Both the position numbers and the translations under genes were made by a program. A model generated the notes under the pieces. That model had not been told where the DNA came from, did no database searches, and saw only the letters and a list, made by a program, of their open reading frames with translations. Below are positions 1 through 5,611 of a stretch of DNA of 5,611 bases, in pieces. Location: assembly GCA_002308795.1 (NCBI GenBank), contig DBVV01000051.1:1-5611 (forward strand), written 5' to 3'. The stretch's first letter is position 1. Each line of letters begins with the position of its first letter. This DNA is from Mageeibacillus sp. UBA1255 (GTDB lineage: Bacteria > Bacillota > Clostridia > UBA1212 > UBA1255).

Positions 1-327
1 GGATCTCTGTCAAGGCTGCGCCGCGATAAGGCGGCTAAACGCATTCCGGAAGGCGGTATCTCTCCCATAGATGAACTGGAAGAGCTACTGGGCGAGGGCG
101 ACGTGGAGGATAAGGTGGAAGCAGCTGAACTGGCCGCGGCCATTTCGGAGTTTCTGCGAGGCAGGAAGACGGAGGAGCGGGTGATGTTCATCAGGCGCTA
201 CCGCTTCGGCGAGGACGTAGCTTCCATCGCAGGGAAAACGGGCGCGTCGGAGAGCAAGGTTAAAATAACGCTGAAACGCACCCGGGACCGTCTGAAAGCC
301 CATCTTGCAAAGAAAGGATTTTTATAA
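1..327 (+). CDS. ECF-type RNA polymerase sigma factor, C-terminal part (5' end outside window)
   Basis: This is the last 108 residues of a sigma-70 family ECF sigma factor, which directs RNA polymerase to a dedicated promoter set. The frame is open from the first base, so the start lies upstream; the GTG at 103 is only an internal codon. Visible residues 1-14 are an Arg/Lys-rich end of region 2 (SLSRLRRDKAAKR). Residues 20-38 form an acidic linker, and residues 39-70 form the first helices of region 4, with an ERVMFIRRYRFGE segment typical of clostridial ECF factors. Residues 71-102 form the helix-turn-helix, in which VASIAGKTG is followed by the recognition helix SESKVKITLKRTRDRL. The stop TAA shares its last base with the ATG of the next gene, so the two are almost surely co-transcribed and translationally coupled. 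The family is clear; the target promoters are unknown. Confidence 0.9.
   Translation, partial: GSLSRLRRDKAAKRIPEGGISPIDELEELLGEGDVEDKVEAAELAAAISEFLRGRKTEERVMFIRRYRFGEDVASIAGKTGASESKVKITLKRTRDRLKAHLAKKGFL
311..317 (+). promoter_or_regulatory. Ribosome binding site of the anti-sigma-like gene
   Basis: AGAAAGG lies nine bases before the ATG at 327, inside the last codons of the sigma factor. Together with the TAATG overlap this supports the chosen start and translational coupling. Confidence 0.7.
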
Positions 328-2309
328 TGAATAAAGAAACACTGAAAAATGCCATCGATAATATTGACAATGATCTTGTGTCCGAGGCCAGAGATTACGT
401 GGCGCAGACCGGGAGAGAAAGCGGAAAAAGAAAAGTCGCGGGATTGCCCTCCATAATACTTGCTGCCGTTACCGCGTTTCTGCTGGTCGGAGGGATCACC
501 GCCGGAATCATATTGGGCATCAAGATGTCCGGGGGGTCAACGTCCGGGATTCCAGGCACGCAGCCTGTTCCTGTTCCGGGAGCGAGCGTCGAACCCGGGG
601 TGAGCGGCCCCGGAAATACGGCGGATCCGCACGGTACATCTCCGGAGAACGCCTTTGTGATGGGGGTCCTGAACGATCGCCTGCGCTTCATGATTATAGC
701 CTGTACGCCGAAGATCGAATTATCCGCGGCCGGCGGCACGTTCAGACCGGTGTTCGGAACAGGGGACAGTAATCTCGTAAAAGACTGGCATGCTTTTTTC
801 AATGCGATCGATAATAAGCCGATCGTTAAGGCCGTCGATCCCGCCAAGTCGGAATTATCGTTTTCGATCCGCGTTTGCAAAGGAAAATGGGATGGCGTCA
901 ATGATTTTTCGTACGTTTTTGATATTTACGAAGCGCAGGGTATCGTCGCGGTGCGTAACGAGCTCGCCGACGAGGTGATCGGTTCCGTAAAGTTGTCCGG
1001 CGATGAGCTTAAAGCGGTCAGGGAGGGTATATTCCCGACGCTGGGCTATTATCTGGATAAGGCAGCGGTTTTGCCTTTCGACGGTGCCTCGAGCGTGCAG
1101 ATCGATATGAATCCGGGCGGCTTAGGCGCGGGAGGCAATGACAGCCAGTCGTTGTCAATAACAGACGGCGTAAAGATCAGAAATCTCGGGCAAGTACTTA
1201 GCAGCGTCCCGGTCGTCGAGTCGGACAACGACAGTTCTCCGGCGGGAGACGTGGTACGCATCCGCATCTTCGGAGAGGGCGGAGCAAACGGTTTTGACAT
1301 CAATATTATCGGCGGTACCTGTATCAGCATTTCAAAAGGAAACACTACGCGTGTCTTCCGCATGTCGCGGGCCTCAGGAAGCGAACTCGAGATGCTTATC
1401 CCCGCGCTTCTGCAGTCTTCTTCGGATGCCGGATTCCCCCTTCGAAAACTGGAGCTCCCGGACGCGAATTTCCCCTTCTCGATCATGTGGGATTGCAATG
1501 GTGACGGGAAGGAAGACACGTTCTGCATCGAGTCCTACGGCTCCGGGATGTCGTACGAATCACTTTACTATATCGATGGCGCGACGGGCAATAAAACGCT
1601 CCTTTGCAGATCCGTGAATGAGACTCTCGGGATCGGGTTTGCCGAAGGCTTTTATGATATGCCGCTGCTGTTCAATTATGCCCATACGGTGCGTTTAAAC
1701 GACCGTTCAGTGCTTGCCGATCCGTTTGCAGGGATCGTCGCCGTTGACGGCAAACCGGTGATCGTTCCGCTGAGGGAAGGCGCCCCGGGCAATAACGACA
1801 GTGCCGTTTTGACCGTGATCGAGAACGGCGAGGAGGTCAGTAAATATTTTGCCCTGGGAAAAGTCGAAAATCCGGAATTTATCGACGACGAAACGCTCCG
1901 CCTGCTGGATACTTTTATTGCAGAAGTCACGATCGAAAAGATCATAAAAGAGGGCAACGTTTCCCGCGCTGTTCTTTCATATGTTACGCTCTACGGCGAA
2001 GATGCCAAGTCGCTTTACCGGATCGCGGCGGGGGGTCTGGTCAGCAGCATCGCCGGCGGCCCTGTTTCCCACGGTGATCTGGATACTATCAGGATCGATT
2101 TCGTTCTGAGAGCTCCGGGTGGCGTGAGCAGCGCTGCCGGATATTATTTCTGCGGCAGTTATACTTTCCAGGAGCGCGGCGGCAACAGCTATGTGGAGTT
2201 TATTACGCGGTCGATCCATTCCGTCGGAAGGAGTTTAAAAGTGGCACAGGGCACGTACGCCAGGATTAACGCGCTCATCAACAGTGCGGTTCAAGCGGGT
2301 GAGGAATGA
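327..2309 (+). CDS. Single-pass membrane protein, probable anti-sigma factor/sensor
   Basis: The 660-residue protein starts with a short cytoplasmic tail (residues 1-39). That tail carries LKNAIDNIDNDLVSEARDY, resembling the short helix found at the N-terminus of many clostridial ECF partner proteins, where it is thought to hold the sigma factor. Residues about 40-66 are one hydrophobic membrane helix preceded by KRK. Residues 67-105 are a Gly/Pro/Ser/Thr-rich stalk. The rest, about 550 residues, is a predicted extracellular domain that I cannot assign to a family. It contains DCNGDGKED at 389-397, which fits a DxNxDGxxD calcium-binding loop as in FG-GAP/EF-hand-like segments. No second membrane helix, zinc-binding anti-sigma motif (HxxxCxxC) or enzyme motif is seen. 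Overlap with the sigma gene is the strongest argument for an anti-sigma role. The coding call is firm; the function is inferred from context and topology. Confidence 0.85.
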   Translation: MNKETLKNAIDNIDNDLVSEARDYVAQTGRESGKRKVAGLPSIILAAVTAFLLVGGITAGIILGIKMSGGSTSGIPGTQPVPVPGASVEPGVSGPGNTADPHGTSPENAFVMGVLNDRLRFMIIACTPKIELSAAGGTFRPVFGTGDSNLVKDWHAFFNAIDNKPIVKAVDPAKSELSFSIRVCKGKWDGVNDFSYVFDIYEAQGIVAVRNELADEVIGSVKLSGDELKAVREGIFPTLGYYLDKAAVLPFDGASSVQIDMNPGGLGAGGNDSQSLSITDGVKIRNLGQVLSSVPVVESDNDSSPAGDVVRIRIFGEGGANGFDINIIGGTCISISKGNTTRVFRMSRASGSELEMLIPALLQSSSDAGFPLRKLELPDANFPFSIMWDCNGDGKEDTFCIESYGSGMSYESLYYIDGATGNKTLLCRSVNETLGIGFAEGFYDMPLLFNYAHTVRLNDRSVLADPFAGIVAVDGKPVIVPLREGAPGNNDSAVLTVIENGEEVSKYFALGKVENPEFIDDETLRLLDTFIAEVTIEKIIKEGNVSRAVLSYVTLYGEDAKSLYRIAAGGLVSSIAGGPVSHGDLDTIRIDFVLRAPGGVSSAAGYYFCGSYTFQERGGNSYVEFITRSIHSVGRSLKVAQGTYARINALINSAVQAGEE

Positions 2310-2343
2310 AAAAACGGGAGTTGATCCATCCACAATATAAATA

Positions 2344-2372
2344 GTGACAAGTAACCCCAAATATGATAAACT
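2344..2372 (+). promoter_or_regulatory. Weak promoter candidate for the M6 protease gene
   Basis: GTGACA (2344-2349) and TAAACT (2367-2372) are 17 bp apart, matching the sigma-A consensus at 5/6 and 4/6 positions. An overlapping TATGAT (2362-2367) is a better -10 but has no good -35 at the right distance. The rest of the 137-bp gap after the anti-sigma gene shows no convincing terminator. The protease may therefore be read from here, from the sigma operon, or from an ECF-type promoter that I cannot recognise. Confidence 0.3.
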
Positions 2373-2433
2373 AAAGGCGATGAAAAAAGCACGATACTGA
2401 AAAATCAACACGCCCTCAAAAAGTGTCATAGCT

Positions 2434-2440
2434 GGAGGTG
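2434..2440 (+). promoter_or_regulatory. Ribosome binding site that fixes the protease start at 2447
   Basis: GGAGGTG is a near-perfect Shine-Dalgarno site six bases before the ATG at 2447. A longer reading from the GTG at 2438 would place the start codon inside this site, so the GTG is rejected. Confidence 0.85.
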
Positions 2441-2446
2441 AATGTT

Positions 2447-4231
2447 ATGATAACAGGAAGCAAGAGTAAAATCACGATCTTGGCGCTGCTGATAGCGTGC
2501 GTTATGATCGCAGGGACATTATCGTCATGTACGTGGGGGTTCCGCGTACCTGACGCAAACAGCACAGAAAAACCGGGCGTCGCAAGCGCAGACAATGGGA
2601 TCAGTACGTTGATTCCGAACACCCCGGGGGCAACAAATCGACCCACTGCTGCGCCTACCGCCGCTGCGCCTACCGCCGCTGCGCCCACTGCCGCTGAGCC
2701 CACCGCCGCTGAGCCCACCGCCGCTGAGCCAACCGCGGTTCAGCCAACCGCGTATCCGGATAATTATATCGATTTCACCTCATTGAAAACAACAGCCGCC
2801 GCGCTGACGAAAGCCGATTTCAGTCTGGGCCTGCAGCGGCCGAGGCAACATATACAGATGCTGGTGATACTGGTGTCCTTCACGGACGGTCATACGATCG
2901 GAAAGGATGAATTTGAGAACCTTTTCACCATGGATCACGACATCAATAACTGTATAAAATCAGTTTCATCGTACTACAAATACAACTCTTACGGCACGAT
3001 CTCATTTGATTACCAATTCGTATACTACGACTCGGGACTGAGCTGCAGGGAAGCCTGGCTGCTTGTCAACGAGGAAGACGAACGCGGTAATTTCTACGGA
3101 AACAGGTATATTTACGATATTTTCAACGATATAAAAGCACACAGCTCGAAATACGGAATTGACGATTTCCAAAAACTTGACGGAGACGGAGACGGATTCG
3201 TTGACATCGCGACGTTTGTTTTTTCGGAAGACACGAAAAAGACAAACCCCGGCGAACCGGGAATATACGGTGTTTACGGCAGCGCTATGGGCACCACGAG
3301 CCTCAACGAATACATGCCGGATACGGCTTCTCCTGCGATGAAACTGTTCCTGAAGACCGGTCTTGAAGTTGTGTTTACTTCCCCGGAAACCAGGGTGAAT
3401 AGATCCAGTTCAGGTATCAGGGTGATACTGCATGAGATCGCGCACACGTTCGGTGTATCGGACTACTATGACTTCTATTCGTACGAGGGCACGTTCATCA
3501 GCGCGTTCGGCGGTTTCGATCTTCAAGAAGAGGACGTCGGGGACTGGAATACTTATTCGAAATTCGGTGCGGGCATCCTGAAGCCGTACGTGGTCGACGG
3601 CCTTGAAGACAGTATCACGATCAAGATCGGCTGCTCTTCTGAGAAGAACCAGGCGATCCTTATCCCTACTTCCGCGGGCTGGAACGGGACGCCGTTCGAT
3701 GAATTCATTCTGATAGATGTTGTGGCGCCGGTGGGGGCCAACGGGTTCGATTGGATCGTTGCCAACGACGAGCGTGAACCGGTCGGTAAACCGGATGGAG
3801 GAGTCAGGGTGCTGCACGTTGACGGCCGCCTGGAAAAGAATAAGGCGTTTCTTGACCCGTACACCGCAAAGCAGTTGTATGATGCCAGGGAAATATCCTG
3901 GATATCTTACGCGTTTTATTGCACCAACGGTATTGATCCTTCTATTCCCGGCCAAAGCCGGTACTACCACCTGGTTGAGATCGTGCCATCCGACGGCAGC
4001 AGCTGCTACCGCATTTGCACACCGCCGGAATTAAATTATGCGATATTACACTTGTTCAATACCGCCGACCTGTTCGGTCCGGGGGATGTTTTCAGTATGG
4101 AGACCTGCCGCGACGCGTTTGCATCATACCCGCTGATGAACAACGGCAGCCGCCTGGATTATTCGGTGAAAGTAGAGCATTACGATACGGTCAATCACGA
4201 AGCGATCATCACGATCACGCGCGTCAAATAA
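2447..4231 (+). CDS. M6-like (immune inhibitor A type) zinc metalloprotease lipoprotein
   Basis: The 594-residue protein begins with a lipoprotein signal: Lys6/Lys8, a hydrophobic stretch at 9-25, and the lipobox LSSC with Cys28 as the predicted lipidated residue. Residues about 65-103 are a Pro-Thr-Ala/Glu repeat stalk. The protease-like domain runs from about 135: QMLVILVSFTD, the SYYKYNSYGTISFDY segment, then the acidic loop DGDGDGFVD (245-253), a DxDxDGxxD calcium-binding pattern. The zinc motif is HEIAH (329-333), followed by TFGVSDYYD, which fits the HExxHxxGxxD-Y-D signature of M6-type peptidases. Downstream, GGFDLQ, the YSKFGAGILKP segment and GVRVLHVDGRL resemble conserved M6 blocks. 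It is expected to cleave proteins at the outer cell surface; the substrate is unknown. His329, Glu330 and His333 are all present, so activity is plausible. The start is ATG 2447, chosen by the Shine-Dalgarno site. It lies downstream of, and on the same strand as, the sigma/anti-sigma pair, 137 bp away. Confidence 0.9.
   Translation: MITGSKSKITILALLIACVMIAGTLSSCTWGFRVPDANSTEKPGVASADNGISTLIPNTPGATNRPTAAPTAAAPTAAAPTAAEPTAAEPTAAEPTAVQPTAYPDNYIDFTSLKTTAAALTKADFSLGLQRPRQHIQMLVILVSFTDGHTIGKDEFENLFTMDHDINNCIKSVSSYYKYNSYGTISFDYQFVYYDSGLSCREAWLLVNEEDERGNFYGNRYIYDIFNDIKAHSSKYGIDDFQKLDGDGDGFVDIATFVFSEDTKKTNPGEPGIYGVYGSAMGTTSLNEYMPDTASPAMKLFLKTGLEVVFTSPETRVNRSSSGIRVILHEIAHTFGVSDYYDFYSYEGTFISAFGGFDLQEEDVGDWNTYSKFGAGILKPYVVDGLEDSITIKIGCSSEKNQAILIPTSAGWNGTPFDEFILIDVVAPVGANGFDWIVANDEREPVGKPDGGVRVLHVDGRLEKNKAFLDPYTAKQLYDAREISWISYAFYCTNGIDPSIPGQSRYYHLVEIVPSDGSSCYRICTPPELNYAILHLFNTADLFGPGDVFSMETCRDAFASYPLMNNGSRLDYSVKVEHYDTVNHEAIITITRVK
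2642..2752 (+). repeat. 15-bp in-frame tandem repeat encoding the Pro-Thr-Ala stalk
   Basis: There are about 7.5 units of CCN-ACN-GCN-GCT-GMG; the first unit is 12 bp and the last is partial. They encode PTAA, PTAAA twice, PTAAE three times, PTAVQ and PTA. The three units from 2684 differ from one another by a single base (ACT versus ACC), and the two units at 2654-2683 are identical, which points to recent expansion by slippage. The unit is a multiple of three, so copy-number change alters stalk length without shifting the frame. Confidence 0.9.
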
Positions 4232-4381
4232 TCGTTGACCGTTGACGGCGAAGTGAAGCTGGTCATCGACCGGATCGTGATCGGCGATGACGGCATATTC
4301 GTTTTAGATATTGACCCGAAGACCGGCGCTTCGAAAAAGATAAAAGGACCTACGTGGGGAAAGAGAAGCGTGCGAAAATAA
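4232..4381 (+). pseudogene. Protein-like remnant after the protease stop, possibly a NERD-domain fragment
   Basis: In the same frame as the protease, the TAA at 4229 is followed by 49 sense codons ending at TAA 4379-4381. The translation looks like a real protein: TVDGEVKLVIDRIVIGDDG, then IFVLDIDPKTGASKKIKG and PTWGKRSVRK. The pattern IDRIVIGDDGIFVLDI resembles the core of the nuclease-related NERD domain, usually like ID-H-VVG-P-G-V-F-V-I-E-T-K. Here the usual Glu and Lys of the E-x-K part read as Asp and Asp, so an active site would be damaged. The first possible start is TTG 4235, with no Shine-Dalgarno site. I infer a decayed gene fragment. Alternatives are a lost C-terminal extension of the protease or a chance ORF. 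The family match is from memory of the motif and is tentative. Confidence 0.35.
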
Positions 4382-4424
4382 CAAACGCGCAAAAATAACA
4401 AACGTGCGAAAATAACAAACGCGC
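4369..4424. repeat. 17-bp tandem repeat, 3.3 copies
   Basis: The unit CGYGCRAAAATAACAAA occurs at 4369-4385, 4386-4402 and 4403-4419, with a partial fourth copy CGCGC at 4420-4424. Copies 1 and 3 are identical; copy 2 differs at two bases. The first copy contains the stop codon of the preceding protein-like remnant. The unit length is not a multiple of three, and the array is noncoding. The last partial copy forms part of the left arm of the terminator-like hairpin. Confidence 0.9.
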
Positions 4425-4477
4425 CGTGCTGTTTATGCAAAAATATTTGCCTGCGCGACGCGTTTATTTAAATTATT
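4417..4477. terminator. Bidirectional terminator-like hairpin between convergent genes
   Basis: AAACGCGCCGTGC (4417-4429) pairs with GCGCGACGCGTTT (4453-4465): 13 positions with one C-A mismatch and one G-T wobble. The loop contains a smaller hairpin, GCAAA-AATA-TTTGC (4437-4450). The right arm runs into T-rich sequence (TTTATTTAAATTATT), and the reverse strand runs into TTTGTTATTTT on the left. The hairpin can therefore serve both the plus-strand protease and the minus-strand lipoprotein, whose coding ends lie 186 bp to the left and 45 bp to the right. The T-tracts are interrupted, so efficiency is uncertain. Confidence 0.55.
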
Positions 4478-4509
4478 CTGTTAAATCGACCTTAAATCAT
4501 CAGCGGTGA

Positions 4510-5496
4510 TCACTTACGCGTAAATTCGTAATCTCCGGTCCAGTTGGCCAATATTAGTGTTTTACCGTTTATTGTGGTAAAGTAGTATTCATACTCCGGT
4601 TCGCTATCCTTATTATAGATCAGCTGAAGCAGGTCACCGTATAAGTTCCAGTGGTAGGAGGAGCCGTACGCGCTTCCGGTCCCGTCTGATTCAAAAATAA
4701 GCGGGTATTCACCATCATACCAATTGCCCACCAGGTCGTCCTTGGTTACTTTAGTGTTAACGGTCCGGGCGTCTTTTGTGTTCCTTGAGAGCACAAACGG
4801 TTCTTCGCCTATATCATTATCGATAGAGAGCTTGTCACCGTCTATCGTGACGTAGACGTAATATGAGTTGCCGTTTTCTATGTAATGAAATCTCACCTCG
4901 TCTTCTTGAAGAGTCCAGCTGAAGAAATCTATGACACCGTTGTTGTAATCTTCGCCGAACCCGTTTTCATAAAATTGCAAATAATTGCTGTTGGCATCAT
5001 TCAGGTCAAAATCCCATCTGCCGATCAGTTTGTTCTTGTCCACCGTCTTGGTGGTCCGGGGCTGTTTCCTGACGTATTTTATTGCATCAGTTTCGCCGGA
5101 TGGTTTCAGTTGCAGCTTGCTGTCGGTCAGTTCGACGATCCGGATCACTTCGTCTTTGTCTTCTGCAGTGACGATAAGTTTATCTTCTGTTTTGAGCCAT
5201 GAAAACGGATACAGAATTCCGCCGCCTTTGATCTCGCCTGCGCCGTCTTTTTCAAAAATATAGTTGACGCCGGAATCAATTTCCTCTCCAGTTTCATCAT
5301 CAATTGTCTGCATCGACCATATGCCTACGATCGGATCTACCGGTTCCTCCGTGGGGGTTACCGGCGCTTCTGTGGGGGCATTAGCCGGCTCCTTCGTTGC
5401 TGTTCCAGGATCGTTTCTGATAAACAGGCAAGCTGTCAACGAAAATACCAGGGCCAGTGCCAGCACCGACAAAATTAAAATCTTGATTTTGTTCAT
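4510..5496 (-). CDS. Lipoprotein with three tandem beta-rich (lipocalin-like/DUF5640-type) repeats
   Basis: The 328-residue protein opens with Lys3/Lys5, a hydrophobic segment and the lipobox LTAC, with Cys23 as the predicted lipid anchor. Residues about 30-54 are a Pro/Thr/Glu stalk (APTEAPVTPTEEPVDP). Three homologous units follow, at about 55-145, 154-239 and 252-328. Each starts with (L/I)(V/I)GxW (IVGIW, LIGRW, LVGNW). Each then has a F-E-x-(D/N)-G-x-G turn, a (F/H)-x-W strand (FSW, FSW, YHW) and a closing Y-x-R-K or F-x-R-type strand. This pattern is typical of small secreted beta-sandwich/lipocalin-like domains common in clostridial lipoproteins, often of unknown function. No catalytic residues stand out. 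The start ATG at 5496 has a strong Shine-Dalgarno site. The gene is transcribed toward the protease gene and shares its terminator region. Ligand and role are unknown. Confidence 0.88.
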   Translation of the reverse strand: MNKIKILILSVLALALVFSLTACLFIRNDPGTATKEPANAPTEAPVTPTEEPVDPIVGIWSMQTIDDETGEEIDSGVNYIFEKDGAGEIKGGGILYPFSWLKTEDKLIVTAEDKDEVIRIVELTDSKLQLKPSGETDAIKYVRKQPRTTKTVDKNKLIGRWDFDLNDANSNYLQFYENGFGEDYNNGVIDFFSWTLQEDEVRFHYIENGNSYYVYVTIDGDKLSIDNDIGEEPFVLSRNTKDARTVNTKVTKDDLVGNWYDGEYPLIFESDGTGSAYGSSYHWNLYGDLLQLIYNKDSEPEYEYYFTTINGKTLILANWTGDYEFTRK

Positions 5497-5502
5497 AACG
5501 AT

Positions 5503-5509
5503 ACCTCCC
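5503..5509 (-). promoter_or_regulatory. Ribosome binding site of the three-repeat lipoprotein
   Basis: Read on the minus strand, GGGAGGT lies six bases before the ATG at 5496. This supports that start over any internal methionine; the lipoprotein signal begins directly after it. Confidence 0.85.
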
Positions 5510-5535
5510 GGGTAAAAGTATATCTAATTTTACCC
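5510..5535. promoter_or_regulatory. Operator-like inverted repeat over the -10 and start region
   Basis: GGGTAAAA (5510-5517) and TTTTACCC (5528-5535) are perfect 8-bp inverted arms separated by 10 bp. The right arm covers the -10 box of the minus-strand promoter, and the expected transcription start, about 5520, falls between the arms. Only one arm would therefore be in the mRNA. This favours a dimeric DNA-binding repressor site over an RNA hairpin. The binding protein is unknown, and chance remains possible. Confidence 0.45.
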
Positions 5536-5556
5536 CGTTACATGCCCCGATGTCAA
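5527..5556 (-). promoter_or_regulatory. Sigma-A type promoter of the three-repeat lipoprotein
   Basis: On the minus strand, a perfect -35 TTGACA (5556-5551) is followed after 18 bp by TAAAAT (5532-5527), which matches the -10 consensus at 5 of 6 positions. Transcription would begin near 5520, giving a leader of roughly 25 bases before the ATG. Confidence 0.7.
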
Positions 5557-5580
5557 TATTGCGGGTTTTGGGGGCTGCTC

Positions 5581-5598
5581 CCGGCGCGGCTCCGCCGG
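5581..5598. repeat. GC-rich hairpin at the window edge
   Basis: CCGGCG (5581-5586) and CGCCGG (5593-5598) are perfect inverted arms around a 6-base loop. No T-run follows on either strand, so it is not a standard intrinsic terminator. No gene is recognisable in 5557-5611; this could belong to the upstream neighbour's 3' end or to a dispersed palindromic repeat. Confidence 0.5.
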
Positions 5599-5611
5599 AA
5601 GAAATGGGACA

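Noticed and set aside
103..327. A separate 74-residue gene starting at GTG 103
   Set aside because: The frame is open to the window edge and the upstream residues continue the ECF sigma fold, so this is an internal codon.
395..1528. Long minus-strand frames at 395-901 and 1049-1528
   Set aside because: They lie antisense within the anti-sigma gene, have no ribosome site or recognisable domain, and have shadow-like composition.
2380..2400. Six-codon leader peptide MKKARY
   Set aside because: It has only a weak AAAGG-like sequence before it and no attenuator structure or run of regulatory codons.
2438..2446. GTG start at 2438 for the protease
   Set aside because: The GTG overlaps the GGAGG Shine-Dalgarno site itself; ATG 2447 has ideal spacing and starts the lipoprotein signal directly.
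3410..3970. 186-codon minus-strand frame inside the protease gene
   Set aside because: It is antisense to the conserved zinc-motif region, with no signal, domain or Shine-Dalgarno support; it is a shadow of the GC-biased plus-strand coding.
4369..4424. CRISPR array
   Set aside because: The 17-bp units are directly adjacent without spacers, and no cas gene is nearby; this is a plain tandem repeat.
4195..4440. 81-codon minus-strand frame across the convergent gap
   Set aside because: It runs through the terminator-side repeat and the plus-strand protein-like remnant, and its Phe/Leu-rich sequence looks like an antisense shadow.
5581..5598. Intrinsic terminator at the window edge
   Set aside because: The hairpin is good but no T-run follows on either strand.

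Overview
The window looks like chromosomal DNA of a low-to-mid GC Clostridia-type Firmicute, probably a gut anaerobe of the Oscillospiraceae/Ruminococcaceae kind. The grounds are strong GGAGG Shine-Dalgarno sites, an ECF sigma factor coupled to a one-pass membrane partner with the N-terminal motif usual in that group, and two lipoproteins with Pro/Thr/Glu-rich stalks. No phage, transposon, CRISPR or RNA gene is visible. The assignment rests on gene style only.

Layout. (1) Bases 1-327 are the C-terminal half of an ECF sigma factor whose start lies upstream of the window. (2) 327-2309 overlaps its stop by one base (TAATG) and encodes a 660-residue single-pass membrane protein, the probable anti-sigma factor/sensor. 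(3) A 137-bp gap with a weak promoter candidate leads to 2447-4231, a lipoprotein with a zinc-metalloprotease domain of the M6 (immune inhibitor A) type, carried on a Pro-Thr-Ala stalk encoded by 15-bp tandem repeats. (4) 4232-4509 is the meeting point of two convergent genes. It holds an unassigned 48-codon protein-like remnant (possibly part of a NERD domain), a 17-bp tandem repeat and a bidirectional terminator-like hairpin. (5) 4510-5496 on the minus strand encodes a lipoprotein of three tandem beta-rich repeats, with a good sigma-A type promoter and an operator-like inverted repeat upstream. (6) 5557-5611 is noncoding and contains one GC-rich hairpin.

How the genes may work together (inference): the sigma/anti-sigma pair senses an extracellular condition and controls a set of genes, which could include the adjacent surface protease. 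All three complete proteins are predicted to act at the outer face of the membrane, each on a low-complexity stalk. No complete new system is visible. The least explained parts are the large ectodomain of the anti-sigma protein, the remnant after the protease stop codon, and the repeat array that merges into the terminator.
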